Shown here: positions 1 through 6,283 of the stretch, piece by piece
Layout of the letters: each line of letters begins with the position of its first letter
Position numbering within the stretch: position 1 is the first letter of the stretch
DNA from: a virus
Length of the DNA: 24,594 nt
Strand: one strand, 5' to 3'
Virus record (IMG/VR): IMGVR_UViG_3300023273_000461
Location: 1 to 24,594 of that record
Translations under genes and position numbers: made by a program
The notes under the pieces: model-generated
What the model was told of the DNA's origin: nothing
The model's database searches: none
What the model saw: the letters and a program-made list of their open reading frames with translations, nothing else

Positions 1-1516
1 ATAGTAATCCATTTACAGAAATCATCCACTTACCAAGTCTAACAGCATCTACTACCGACCTATCAACTGCAGTAACAATACCACCTCTAACCAACCCATC
101 ATCGACTGGGAATCCAAATCCCCACTTTTGAGGTTCACCTTTATCGATTGGTTTTCGTTGAATACCTCTCATAATCAATGGATGTGCAAACGCAGCCGTT
201 CCTAAATTAAATGCATCATCTCTAAGATTGTATTTGTGATACATTTCATCTAAGAATGAAGGTGAGTTCTTCATCTCATGCAATTTAGATATGCTTGGAT
301 TTGTTAATTCAGTATCTACATAATACTTTGTATCAAAGTTATATCTCTGAGTCAACCCAGTTTCTTTACCCACTTTGAACTTACCATATCCAGCTCTGAA
401 CGATAATCCGTTAAATGCCCCACTAAAGTTACTATATAATGAACTTACATTATCAAACTGAGTATTATCAGGATTTATACCAACAAATTTAGTTTTAGTT
501 TTATCAGTAAAGTTCTGAGTAAATCCAATTGCCTTATCGTTTGTAAACATATCCACAGATGGTGGGGTAACCGCCTGCTTATCCTTGTTGTTTGGGGTTT
601 TGAAGTTTTTTGGAGTAGTCTCGCCTAAGAATTGTGCACCTAAATCCATATCGCTTGGAGTAGTTTCACCTAAGTACTGAGATTGATTATTCATCTCAGT
701 TGGGGTTGTTTCACCTAAGTACTGAGATTGTGGTGCAGCTGAATTTGGAGTTGTTTCTCCCAAATACTGCGATTCATTGTTCATCTCAGTTGGAGTTGTT
801 TCTCCTAAGAATTTTGATTCTGGTGCAGCTGACTTCTGAGTTGTTTCTCCTAAGAATTTTGATGTATTATCCATAGGGGTTGGGTTGGTTTCACCCAAAA
901 ACTTAGATTGTGGTGCTGCTGATGTAGGGGTTGTTTCTCCGAGATAATTTTCGGAATTATCCATTGTTTTTGGTGTTGTCTCCCCTAAGAATTTCTCAGA
1001 ATTATCCATTTTAGATGGATTCGTTTCCCCTAAAAATCTCTCCGATGTATCCATACGATTTGGAGTAGTTTCCCCTAAAAACTGCTCTGATGAATCCATT
1101 TTTGATGGTGTTGTTTCCCCTAAGAATTTTTCTGAGTTATCCATCGGTTGTGGATTTGTTTCACCTAAGTAGTTTGGTGAATTATCCATCTTCTCTGGTG
1201 TAGTCTGACCTAAATATCTCTGTTCCAAACTCATTCGAGTTGGTGTAGTTTCGCCTTTGAACTTCTCTGAGTTATCCATAGGTGTTGCTGATGTTTCACC
1301 TTTGAACTTATCACCCTGCTGAACTTTATTTGGGTTTACACCCTCTTTATTTGTTGTTGTTTGGGAACGTGGGATTTTCGGCGCTGAATCTACCAGTGAA
1401 CTCAATGGTGTTTGGTTCTGGTTTGATTTTATATCCTCTCTCTTCTTAGATTCCAAAGGTTCTTTCTTTGGCATTCTAAACTTGGACAAATCCGATTTCA
1501 TATCTTTTAGTGCCAT
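1..1516 (-). CDS. Tandem 15-residue-repeat protein downstream of tape measure (3' end beyond window)
   Basis: The frame is open from ATG at 1516 to the window edge, giving 505 residues without a stop, so the C-terminus is missing. The ATG overlaps the tape-measure stop by one base (TAATG), which implies translational coupling. Residues 1-70 are Lys/Asn/Gln/Pro-rich. Residues 71-310 are sixteen back-to-back 15-residue repeats of the type FLGETTPSKMDNSEK. Residues 311-505 look globular, with aromatic and glycine residues and a stretch around WGFGFPVDDGLVRGG near the visible end. I recognise no known domain. The position directly after the tape measure and in its transcription unit suggests a tail or baseplate component; this is inferred from context only. 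The reading frame is certain because the repeat period stays in phase over 720 bp. Confidence 0.85.
   Translation of the reverse strand, partial: MALKDMKSDLSKFRMPKKEPLESKKREDIKSNQNQTPLSSLVDSAPKIPRSQTTTNKEGVNPNKVQQGDKFKGETSATPMDNSEKFKGETTPTRMSLEQRYLGQTTPEKMDNSPNYLGETNPQPMDNSEKFLGETTPSKMDSSEQFLGETTPNRMDTSERFLGETNPSKMDNSEKFLGETTPKTMDNSENYLGETTPTSAAPQSKFLGETNPTPMDNTSKFLGETTQKSAAPESKFLGETTPTEMNNESQYLGETTPNSAAPQSQYLGETTPTEMNNQSQYLGETTPSDMDLGAQFLGETTPKNFKTPNNKDKQAVTPPSVDMFTNDKAIGFTQNFTDKTKTKFVGINPDNTQFDNVSSLYSNFSGAFNGLSFRAGYGKFKVGKETGLTQRYNFDTKYYVDTELTNPSISKLHEMKNSPSFLDEMYHKYNLRDDAFNLGTAAFAHPLIMRGIQRKPIDKGEPQKWGFGFPVDDGLVRGGIVTAVDRSVVDAVRLGKWMISVNGLL
587..1306 (-). repeat. Sixteen tandem 45-bp coding repeats
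   Basis: 720 bp divide exactly into sixteen 45-bp units encoding 15 residues each, with no indels. The consensus is aromatic (F or Y), L, G, E, T, T or N, P, two variable residues, then MDNS plus two polar residues. Copies 1-2 have K or variant residues in place of L-G-E-T-T-P positions, and the last copy degenerates after the proline (KNFKTPNN). Codons vary between copies at synonymous sites (for example GGT/GGA/GGG for the glycine). This indicates old copies kept alike by selection on the protein rather than recent slippage. Confidence 0.95.
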
Positions 1517-4191
1517 TAGCTAAATCCTCTTGTTGATACACTCTGTCTACTTTGTACTCTTGTTATCTTCTGTACTGCTTTACCATCGATGTTTAGTACA
1601 ATAGGTTGTGCTTTAATATCACTGCGTAACCCTTTTATCTCTTCTAATAATTCTGCGTTACCACCACCACTACTATCTGAACTCTCAGAATCACCGCCGC
1701 CAAAACCGAAGAACTCACCAAGACCCATTAATGTAGGTGCTAGAGCTGCTAATCCAGCTATTGCGCCGAATATTGGTATTGCGAGTAATCCCGCACCAGC
1801 AACTGCTACCAACCCACCACTTATAGAATATAATGCGCCTGATAATTGGTACATTGGTGATACTAAATCGCCCATACCACTCATAGATTCAGTAACTATC
1901 GACATGTTATCCGCTACCGCCGCCAAACCATCACCAGCATCTTTAACTCCTGGTCCAACTTTTGATAATTCTACTATTTGGTCTACTAATCCACCACCAA
2001 ACCAACTAGCAAATGCACCTACTAATAATGATGCTGAGAATGCCAACATACCAACCGATGCCAGCATCAAAGCAGGTCCTAATAGTAACAATCCTGCGAT
2101 TGCTTCTGGTGTTATCGCACCTAACATTGTTACAAATCCATCGGCTATTGCCTGAATGATTGGTGGAACTGCACTCATAACACCTACAATGATATTACCA
2201 AATGCTTCTACCAATGGTGATAACAAAGATAATGCGTATGCGAATGGAATCATCGCAGCACCTAATAATGCCATTAATCCAATACCAATCAAAACAAACA
2301 CCGCCGTACCCGGATTACCAAATGCTGCCAAACCAGCGGCTAATGCTGTAAAGTTTGCTTGAATTATAGGTCCAGTTGCTGGGATGGACATGAATGCTAA
2401 GAATGGAATTGCTAATAATCCTACTGCAAGTGCTGGCCCAACCAACATCATTGTTAATGCACCTAATGCACCTTGCGACATCTGAGCCAAACCTCTACCT
2501 AAACCTCCAAAGTTTTCTTCCAATGCCTTTAGTTTAACTTTACCCATAAACAATAGGAATGGGATGGATGGAAGTGCTATAACAAATGCTGGTCCTGCTA
2601 ATGCAACTACACCAACACCTGCTAATACTTTAGCATCACCCATTTCTCTTAAACCATCGGCTAATGATTTTAATCCACCACCACTACCTTGTGCGGCTTG
2701 ACCTGCTTGCCCTCCGGCATCTTGTGTAGATTCCATTCCTGGAACTCCACCACCACCTCCACCTTTTTTCTTAAATGGATTCAGATTTCTCAGATTACCA
2801 ATACCTGTACCTCTACCCTGCATAGTATTTAGGATAGCCATTTGTGCGATATATGCAATCAATCCAGTAGTTGCTTCTTTTAAACCACCAGGCACTCTTT
2901 CCCACAGCTCCATTGCGGTCGTTGCGGCATCGGCTAGTGGGCCAGATTCTTCAACAGTTGCACTTTGAATTTGAATCATCTCTGCTAACTTATCAGCACT
3001 CACACCAATAGCTTCCGCATATATCTCTTGCCCACGTGGTCCGAGTTTGGCGAATTGTTCAGCGGACATCTTGGTCTGTTCCATGGCATCCAGTAGTGCA
3101 CTATCGTCGCCTGTATTCTGAAACTCCAAAGCGGCTGCCTGCATAGCACTCATACCTTGAATTTGGTCTTGTGTTAACTTACCCTGTAACATCACTCTGG
3201 CTTTAGATTGAGCTTTCATAGTACTTTCGATATCCATCATATTATTAGCAATATCCTGCATATCTGAAAGGTGTAATCCTTGCTTACTTAGTTCGATTGT
3301 TTTTTTAGCGAGTAACTTTATTTCTTTTTCGGTTAGTCCCACTATTCGTCTCTGCTGAGCTCCTAAATCTTTGAATACACCACCCGCCATCACACCCGCA
3401 TCTTTAGCCATATTTTTGATGTCGGTAGTTAGTTGTTTAGAATCACCTGTAGCACTATCAAATGATTGTGCTAACTTAGCTGCATCTTCACCACCAACAC
3501 CAAATTTAGTCATTTCTGCCATTGCGTTACGCATATTGTTCGTTAACCCAGCAGTTGTACCCATTGTTTCTGCAAAATCTCTAGTTGCTTGATTCAACTC
3601 CTCTACACTAAATCTAGAAAAAAGAATTTCCGGTGATAGGTTTTTGAACCCTTGAAGCATTGCTTGCCCACCATCCATACCCAATTCTTTATTTAGTTCT
3701 GATGCGAATCCAATTGTGTTTTGAAATGCTGCTCCAATCTGTTCAGTTAATCCTTTGAATAGAGCCATAGATGCAGCAATACCAGTACCTGCTTTGAGCA
3801 TATCACCCATAGTACCTAAACTGGTGTATAGACTATCATTAGCATCTTCGCGATACCCATTTATTTCATCAGATAAATCTTTAATCTGTTTCTCTTTCTT
3901 AACTAACTCTTCGGCATCCTCTAATTGTTTAAGTAGTGCGATGCCAATATCTTTATTAACACCCTTATACTTCTCAATTATCTCATTTTTCTTTTCTTGT
4001 ATTGATGTGAGTTTTGATTCCAAGTCCTTCTGACCTTTTATCTCAGCTATCAACTCCTTTTGAGCAGTGGTTAGATTTCCAGTCTTTGTAATCCTATCTT
4101 GCAATATGGCAGACAGATTTCTTTGAATCGCCTCTTCACCTTTTACAGCTGCGATTCGTTTTTGTGTGTCTTTATTGAAATCTTCTGCCAT
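1516..4191 (-). CDS. Tail tape measure protein
   Basis: An 891-residue protein that would set tail length and occupy the tube lumen. Residues about 10-115 are charged and coiled-coil-like. Residues 115-450 are Ala/Met/Gln-rich and helical. A glycine-rich linker spans about 477-506. Several long hydrophobic stretches follow (about 521-550, 572-602, 628-660, 697-730 and 790-825), separated by Gly/Pro-rich turns, as is usual in tape measures that also contact the host membrane. The last 45 residues are polar and charged (AELLEEIKGLRSDIK, then VLNIDGKAVQKITRVQ), resembling the C-terminal baseplate-anchoring tail of this class. It follows the tube gene and a chaperone-like pair, which is the standard tape-measure position. 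The ATG at 4191 lies 13 bases after the preceding stop with only a weak GAG upstream. Identification rests on size, composition and position rather than a catalytic motif. Confidence 0.85.
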   Translation of the reverse strand: MAEDFNKDTQKRIAAVKGEEAIQRNLSAILQDRITKTGNLTTAQKELIAEIKGQKDLESKLTSIQEKKNEIIEKYKGVNKDIGIALLKQLEDAEELVKKEKQIKDLSDEINGYREDANDSLYTSLGTMGDMLKAGTGIAASMALFKGLTEQIGAAFQNTIGFASELNKELGMDGGQAMLQGFKNLSPEILFSRFSVEELNQATRDFAETMGTTAGLTNNMRNAMAEMTKFGVGGEDAAKLAQSFDSATGDSKQLTTDIKNMAKDAGVMAGGVFKDLGAQQRRIVGLTEKEIKLLAKKTIELSKQGLHLSDMQDIANNMMDIESTMKAQSKARVMLQGKLTQDQIQGMSAMQAAALEFQNTGDDSALLDAMEQTKMSAEQFAKLGPRGQEIYAEAIGVSADKLAEMIQIQSATVEESGPLADAATTAMELWERVPGGLKEATTGLIAYIAQMAILNTMQGRGTGIGNLRNLNPFKKKGGGGGGVPGMESTQDAGGQAGQAAQGSGGGLKSLADGLREMGDAKVLAGVGVVALAGPAFVIALPSIPFLLFMGKVKLKALEENFGGLGRGLAQMSQGALGALTMMLVGPALAVGLLAIPFLAFMSIPATGPIIQANFTALAAGLAAFGNPGTAVFVLIGIGLMALLGAAMIPFAYALSLLSPLVEAFGNIIVGVMSAVPPIIQAIADGFVTMLGAITPEAIAGLLLLGPALMLASVGMLAFSASLLVGAFASWFGGGLVDQIVELSKVGPGVKDAGDGLAAVADNMSIVTESMSGMGDLVSPMYQLSGALYSISGGLVAVAGAGLLAIPIFGAIAGLAALAPTLMGLGEFFGFGGGDSESSDSSGGGNAELLEEIKGLRSDIKAQPIVLNIDGKAVQKITRVQSRQSVSTRGFS

Positions 4192-4204
4192 TTATAAACT
4201 CAAA

Positions 4205-4408
4205 TTATAGAGATGTTTGATTCCAGTCTACTGGTTTTATGTTGTATTTTTTAAGGATTCTCTGATACTCTGGGTCTTGAGTAAGCTTTTCAAGTTCCTT
4301 TTCTTTGTTCTGCTTTTTGATATTTTTGAAAAACCTATCAATAAATCCTTCAGATAACCCTTGGTTTCTGAAATGTTCTGTTAAGTTTGTTTTTGTAAGT
4401 CTAGCCAT
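4205..4408 (-). CDS. Small charged protein upstream of tape measure
   Basis: A 67-residue protein starting MARLTKTNLTEHF. The start at 4408 is preferred to the longer open frame beginning at 4459: it has GGAG about ten bases upstream and lies 28 bases after a promoter-like box, whereas the longer start would lie inside a terminator hairpin. The sequence is Lys/Glu-rich and helical, with a central segment SEGFIDRFFKNIKKQNKEKE. There are no membrane segments or cysteines, and I do not recognise a named family. It is the first gene of a unit with the tape measure, so a role in tail assembly is likely but unproven. Confidence 0.75.
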   Translation of the reverse strand: MARLTKTNLTEHFRNQGLSEGFIDRFFKNIKKQNKEKELEKLTQDPEYQRILKKYNIKPVDWNQTSL

Positions 4409-4435
4409 ATTAGGTACTCCATTTGTTCTATATAG

Positions 4436-4444
4436 TATAAATAT
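4436..4444 (-). promoter_or_regulatory. Late-promoter-like box ATATTTATA
   Basis: Reads TATATTTATACTATAT on the coding strand, 28 bases before the ATG at 4408 and immediately after a terminator hairpin. It is one of eleven matching boxes, all upstream of minus-strand starts. No -35 element is visible. Confidence 0.55.
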
Positions 4445-4470
4445 AGAAATACCCAACAAAATTGTTGGGT
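4445..4470 (-). terminator. Putative intrinsic terminator after the chaperone-like pair
   Basis: On the minus strand ACCCAAC, a six-base loop and GTTGGGT form a perfect 7-bp stem followed by ATTTCT. The U-tract is short, so the terminator may be leaky. The stop of the upstream ORF lies 8 bases before the hairpin. Confidence 0.6.
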
Positions 4471-4477
4471 ATCGCTA

Positions 4478-4753
4478 TTATCTTCTTCTTGATTTTGCTT
4501 TCTTCATTTCTTTATCATGTGCCTTCTTTTCAGCTTCTTTGAATTCTACAATTTTAGTAATGTAGAATGTTCTAGCCCAAACAGGCATATTATAAACATC
4601 ATTCCATGTAAATCCACCATTTCCGTGATAAATTAAATCAAAAAGTTGTGAGTGAAGATGCTTTCTGTAATTAGGATTTAGGCCAAAAAAACCCGATATC
4701 CATCGGCAGTAGCATCTCTCTCCTTTCCCCGGTCTCCTCAGATATAAATTCAT
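4478..4753 (-). CDS. Putative frameshift extension of the tail-assembly-chaperone-like gene
   Basis: The frame is open from ATG 4753 to TAA 4478 and overlaps the 3' end of the 295-residue gene by 83 bases in the +1 frame. Its first 25 or so residues are an alternate-frame reading of that gene. The ATG at 4753 has no Shine-Dalgarno, and no ATG, GTG or TTG follows until a methionine far inside the conserved-looking part (GGFTWNDVYNMPVW). The downstream part, from about PNYRKHLHSQLFDLIYHG to a basic tail KKAKSRRR, looks like a real protein. It most likely reaches expression as a C-terminal extension made by ribosomal frameshifting near a seven-T run (4685-4691) or at the codons just after it. 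This is the position of gpG/gpGT-type chaperone pairs in other tailed phages. Alternatives are a sequencing indel in the homopolymer or independent translation. Confidence 0.7.
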   Translation of the reverse strand: MNLYLRRPGKGERCYCRWISGFFGLNPNYRKHLHSQLFDLIYHGNGGFTWNDVYNMPVWARTFYITKIVEFKEAEKKAHDKEMKKAKSRRR

Positions 4754-5558
4754 ATGTTAAATCAACATCTGGAACAACTGTATTTATGTACGCTCTGAGG
4801 GCCCTTGAGTCTACCGCAAATAATTCGTTATCCACAAATTCGTTTATTAGTTTCTGGTCGGTTTCACCATCAACTGATGTGATTGTGTTTTTTAACCTCG
4901 TCGTAAGTTGCCTGTCGGTTGTATCTTTCATCCGGCGAGCGGCTTTCTTAGAATCCTCTAACTGATGTTTGATTTTTCGCTCCTTACTTTCAGTTAATGC
5001 CGAAAATGTAATCTTTCTTTTGGATTGTGGTAACTCAAACTCAAATTCATTTTTGTTTAGTTCGGTTTGATTTGAACCATCGTACTCAACTGCTTCGAAT
5101 TGAGTTAAATCAATAACATCTTTTTGCTTATTTCCTGGTGAGGTTGGGTCATCAATCTCAACTTCGTAATCCTTACCATAACCTAAGATTCTGGCGGCAA
5201 TCATTACTGCGTTCTTATCACCCATTGTGATATCAACGTATTTGACTGGCTTACCTTCACCATTTGAAATAATTAGGGATTGGAACAATCGGTCTAATAC
5301 CGAACCATCTTTGATATATGACTGTGTTGTAAGAATATCCTCTTCTTTTGCGGTCATATATTTCATTTCCACTTTTCCTGATGATAGTGGATTATCCTGT
5401 GGGTATATCAACCCTCTGGATGGTAACTCTACGATTTCAGTAGGGAACTTATAATCAGATACCTTCTGTTGTTCGTATTGTTGTTTAGCCATCTCCACCA
5501 TTTCCTGATTGGAAGTTGGTGCAGTGTACTCATCTTGTAATTGCTTTTCTGTACTCAT
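4671..5558 (-). CDS. T4 baseplate-type protein / tail assembly chaperone-like
   Basis: A 295-residue protein resembling the T4 base plate protein family (gp26/gp51-like in annotated relatives). A conserved-looking core runs from about residue 38: FPTEIVELPSRGLIYP, then GKVEMKYMTAKEEDIL and a leucine-rich helix. The middle holds an acidic region and a Lys/Arg-rich helical segment (SKERKIKHQLEDSKKAARR). It ends in MDIGFFWPKS, an FFWP ending I associate with this family. It has no signal peptide or membrane segment. It has its own promoter-like box and lies immediately upstream of the tape measure with an overlapping +1-frame ORF at its 3' end, which points to chaperoning of the tape measure during assembly. 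The baseplate-family assignment is moderate; the chaperone role is inferred from context. Confidence 0.7.
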   Translation of the reverse strand: MSTEKQLQDEYTAPTSNQEMVEMAKQQYEQQKVSDYKFPTEIVELPSRGLIYPQDNPLSSGKVEMKYMTAKEEDILTTQSYIKDGSVLDRLFQSLIISNGEGKPVKYVDITMGDKNAVMIAARILGYGKDYEVEIDDPTSPGNKQKDVIDLTQFEAVEYDGSNQTELNKNEFEFELPQSKRKITFSALTESKERKIKHQLEDSKKAARRMKDTTDRQLTTRLKNTITSVDGETDQKLINEFVDNELFAVDSRALRAYINTVVPDVDLTYEFISEETGERREMLLPMDIGFFWPKS

Positions 5559-5601
5559 AACATTACTCTTTGTTTTAAAACTATATTAGTGGTTAACCTT
5601 A

Positions 5602-5610
5602 TATAAATAT
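5602..5610 (-). promoter_or_regulatory. Late-promoter-like box ATATTTATA
   Basis: Reads CATATTTATATAAGG on the coding strand, 44 bases upstream of the ATG at 5558. It lies just downstream of the tail-tube terminator, so it would restart transcription. Confidence 0.55.
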
Positions 5611-5630
5611 GTAACTCTGGATTTATAAGT

Positions 5631-5660
5631 GAAAAAACCCCAACATTTCTGTTGGGGTTC
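5631..5660 (-). terminator. Intrinsic terminator after tail tube gene
   Basis: On the minus strand a 10-bp stem AACCCCAACA / TGTTGGGGTT closes a GAAA tetraloop and is followed by a run of six T. This is a strong rho-independent terminator, about 40 bases after the tube stop. Its stem-loop core matches the terminator at 16494-16519. Confidence 0.9.
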
Positions 5661-5698
5661 TCAATTACCAATTTGTAATTAGTAGTATAATCCGAAAA

Positions 5699-6187
5699 TT
5701 AATATTGTAGTATTGCGTAATCGTATGTAAGTGTCAAATCTACAGTTGCTAAATCTTCACCTGTGTAATCCATATCTGAGAACTTAGCCGTTTGGATGTA
5801 AGCTCCCTTCAACGTCCACTCTTCTACTTTATCACCAACAGGACCCAAACTGTTAAATGTGATATCCTTCTTGTAGAAATCAGAGTAACCGTCTCTACCA
5901 GTTACAGATTCGTGATGTAAACGTACCCACTCCATTGCGGCTTGTGCTGCTGATGGAACTACCGGGTCGTACAATGAAATTGCTAAATCACTCCACTCAC
6001 TTCTACCCTTCACGTATCTTCTAACGTTGATATGGTCAATGGTAACTTTACCATTTGTTATCTCAGGTCTGTTGGCCGCTTTCACTAAGTACGCTGGAAT
6101 TCCTTCGATGTACATAATGAACCTGTTCGACATCTTCGGTTCGAATGATGTGAACATTACTTCTGTTGGGTCTAATAATTGTGCCAT
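5699..6187 (-). CDS. gp19: Tail tube protein, gp19-like
   Basis: A 162-residue protein, almost the same length as T4 gp19. It forms the inner tube of the contractile tail by stacking hexameric rings. The N-terminal FEPKMSNRFIMYIEGIPAYLVKAANRP and the later HINVRRYVKGRSEWSDLAISLYDPV are characteristic of T4-like tube proteins. The C-terminal half ends in a beta-strand stretch (TVDLTLTYDYAILQY). The ATG at 6187 has an excellent AGGAGA Shine-Dalgarno and a box ending 25 bases upstream. A strong terminator follows, so the gene forms its own transcription unit, consistent with the need for many copies. The order sheath then tube matches T4. Confidence 0.93.
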   Translation of the reverse strand: MAQLLDPTEVMFTSFEPKMSNRFIMYIEGIPAYLVKAANRPEITNGKVTIDHINVRRYVKGRSEWSDLAISLYDPVVPSAAQAAMEWVRLHHESVTGRDGYSDFYKKDITFNSLGPVGDKVEEWTLKGAYIQTAKFSDMDYTGEDLATVDLTLTYDYAILQY

Positions 6188-6211
6188 TTATGTCTCCTAT
6201 TATCTCTTTCT

Positions 6212-6220
6212 AATAAATAT
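6212..6220 (-). promoter_or_regulatory. Late-promoter-like box ATATTTATT
   Basis: Reads TATATTTATTAGAAAG on the coding strand (one mismatch in the last base), 25 bases before the tail-tube ATG and right after the sheath terminator. Confidence 0.5.
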
Positions 6221-6230
6221 AGTTCTTTTC

Positions 6231-6272
6231 AAAAAAGTATTTAGTCCCCCCAAAATTTTCGGGGGAACTAAA
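6231..6272 (-). terminator. Intrinsic terminator after tail sheath gene
   Basis: On the minus strand TAGTTCCCCCG and a CCCCCC-complementary arm form a long GC-rich stem around an AAAATTTT loop region. The T-rich tract CTTTTTTG follows. The hairpin begins about 12 bases after the sheath stop at 6284. Confidence 0.88.
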
Positions 6273-6283
6273 TTATCTTTCAT

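Noticed and set aside
587-1306. CRISPR-like array of 45-bp units
   Set aside because: The units are contiguous coding repeats without spacers, in a single open frame; there are no cas genes.
1589-2155. Plus-strand open frame opposite the tape measure
   Set aside because: It is the reverse reading of Ala/Gly-rich codons, with Pro/Asn/Ala-rich low-complexity translation. There is no Shine-Dalgarno, and the minus-strand gene is clear. The same holds for the other plus-strand frames, including 22869-23276.
4205-4459. Longer version of the small gene starting at 4459
   Set aside because: That start lies within a terminator hairpin and the added residues include the promoter-like box. The ATG at 4408 has GGAG at the right distance.
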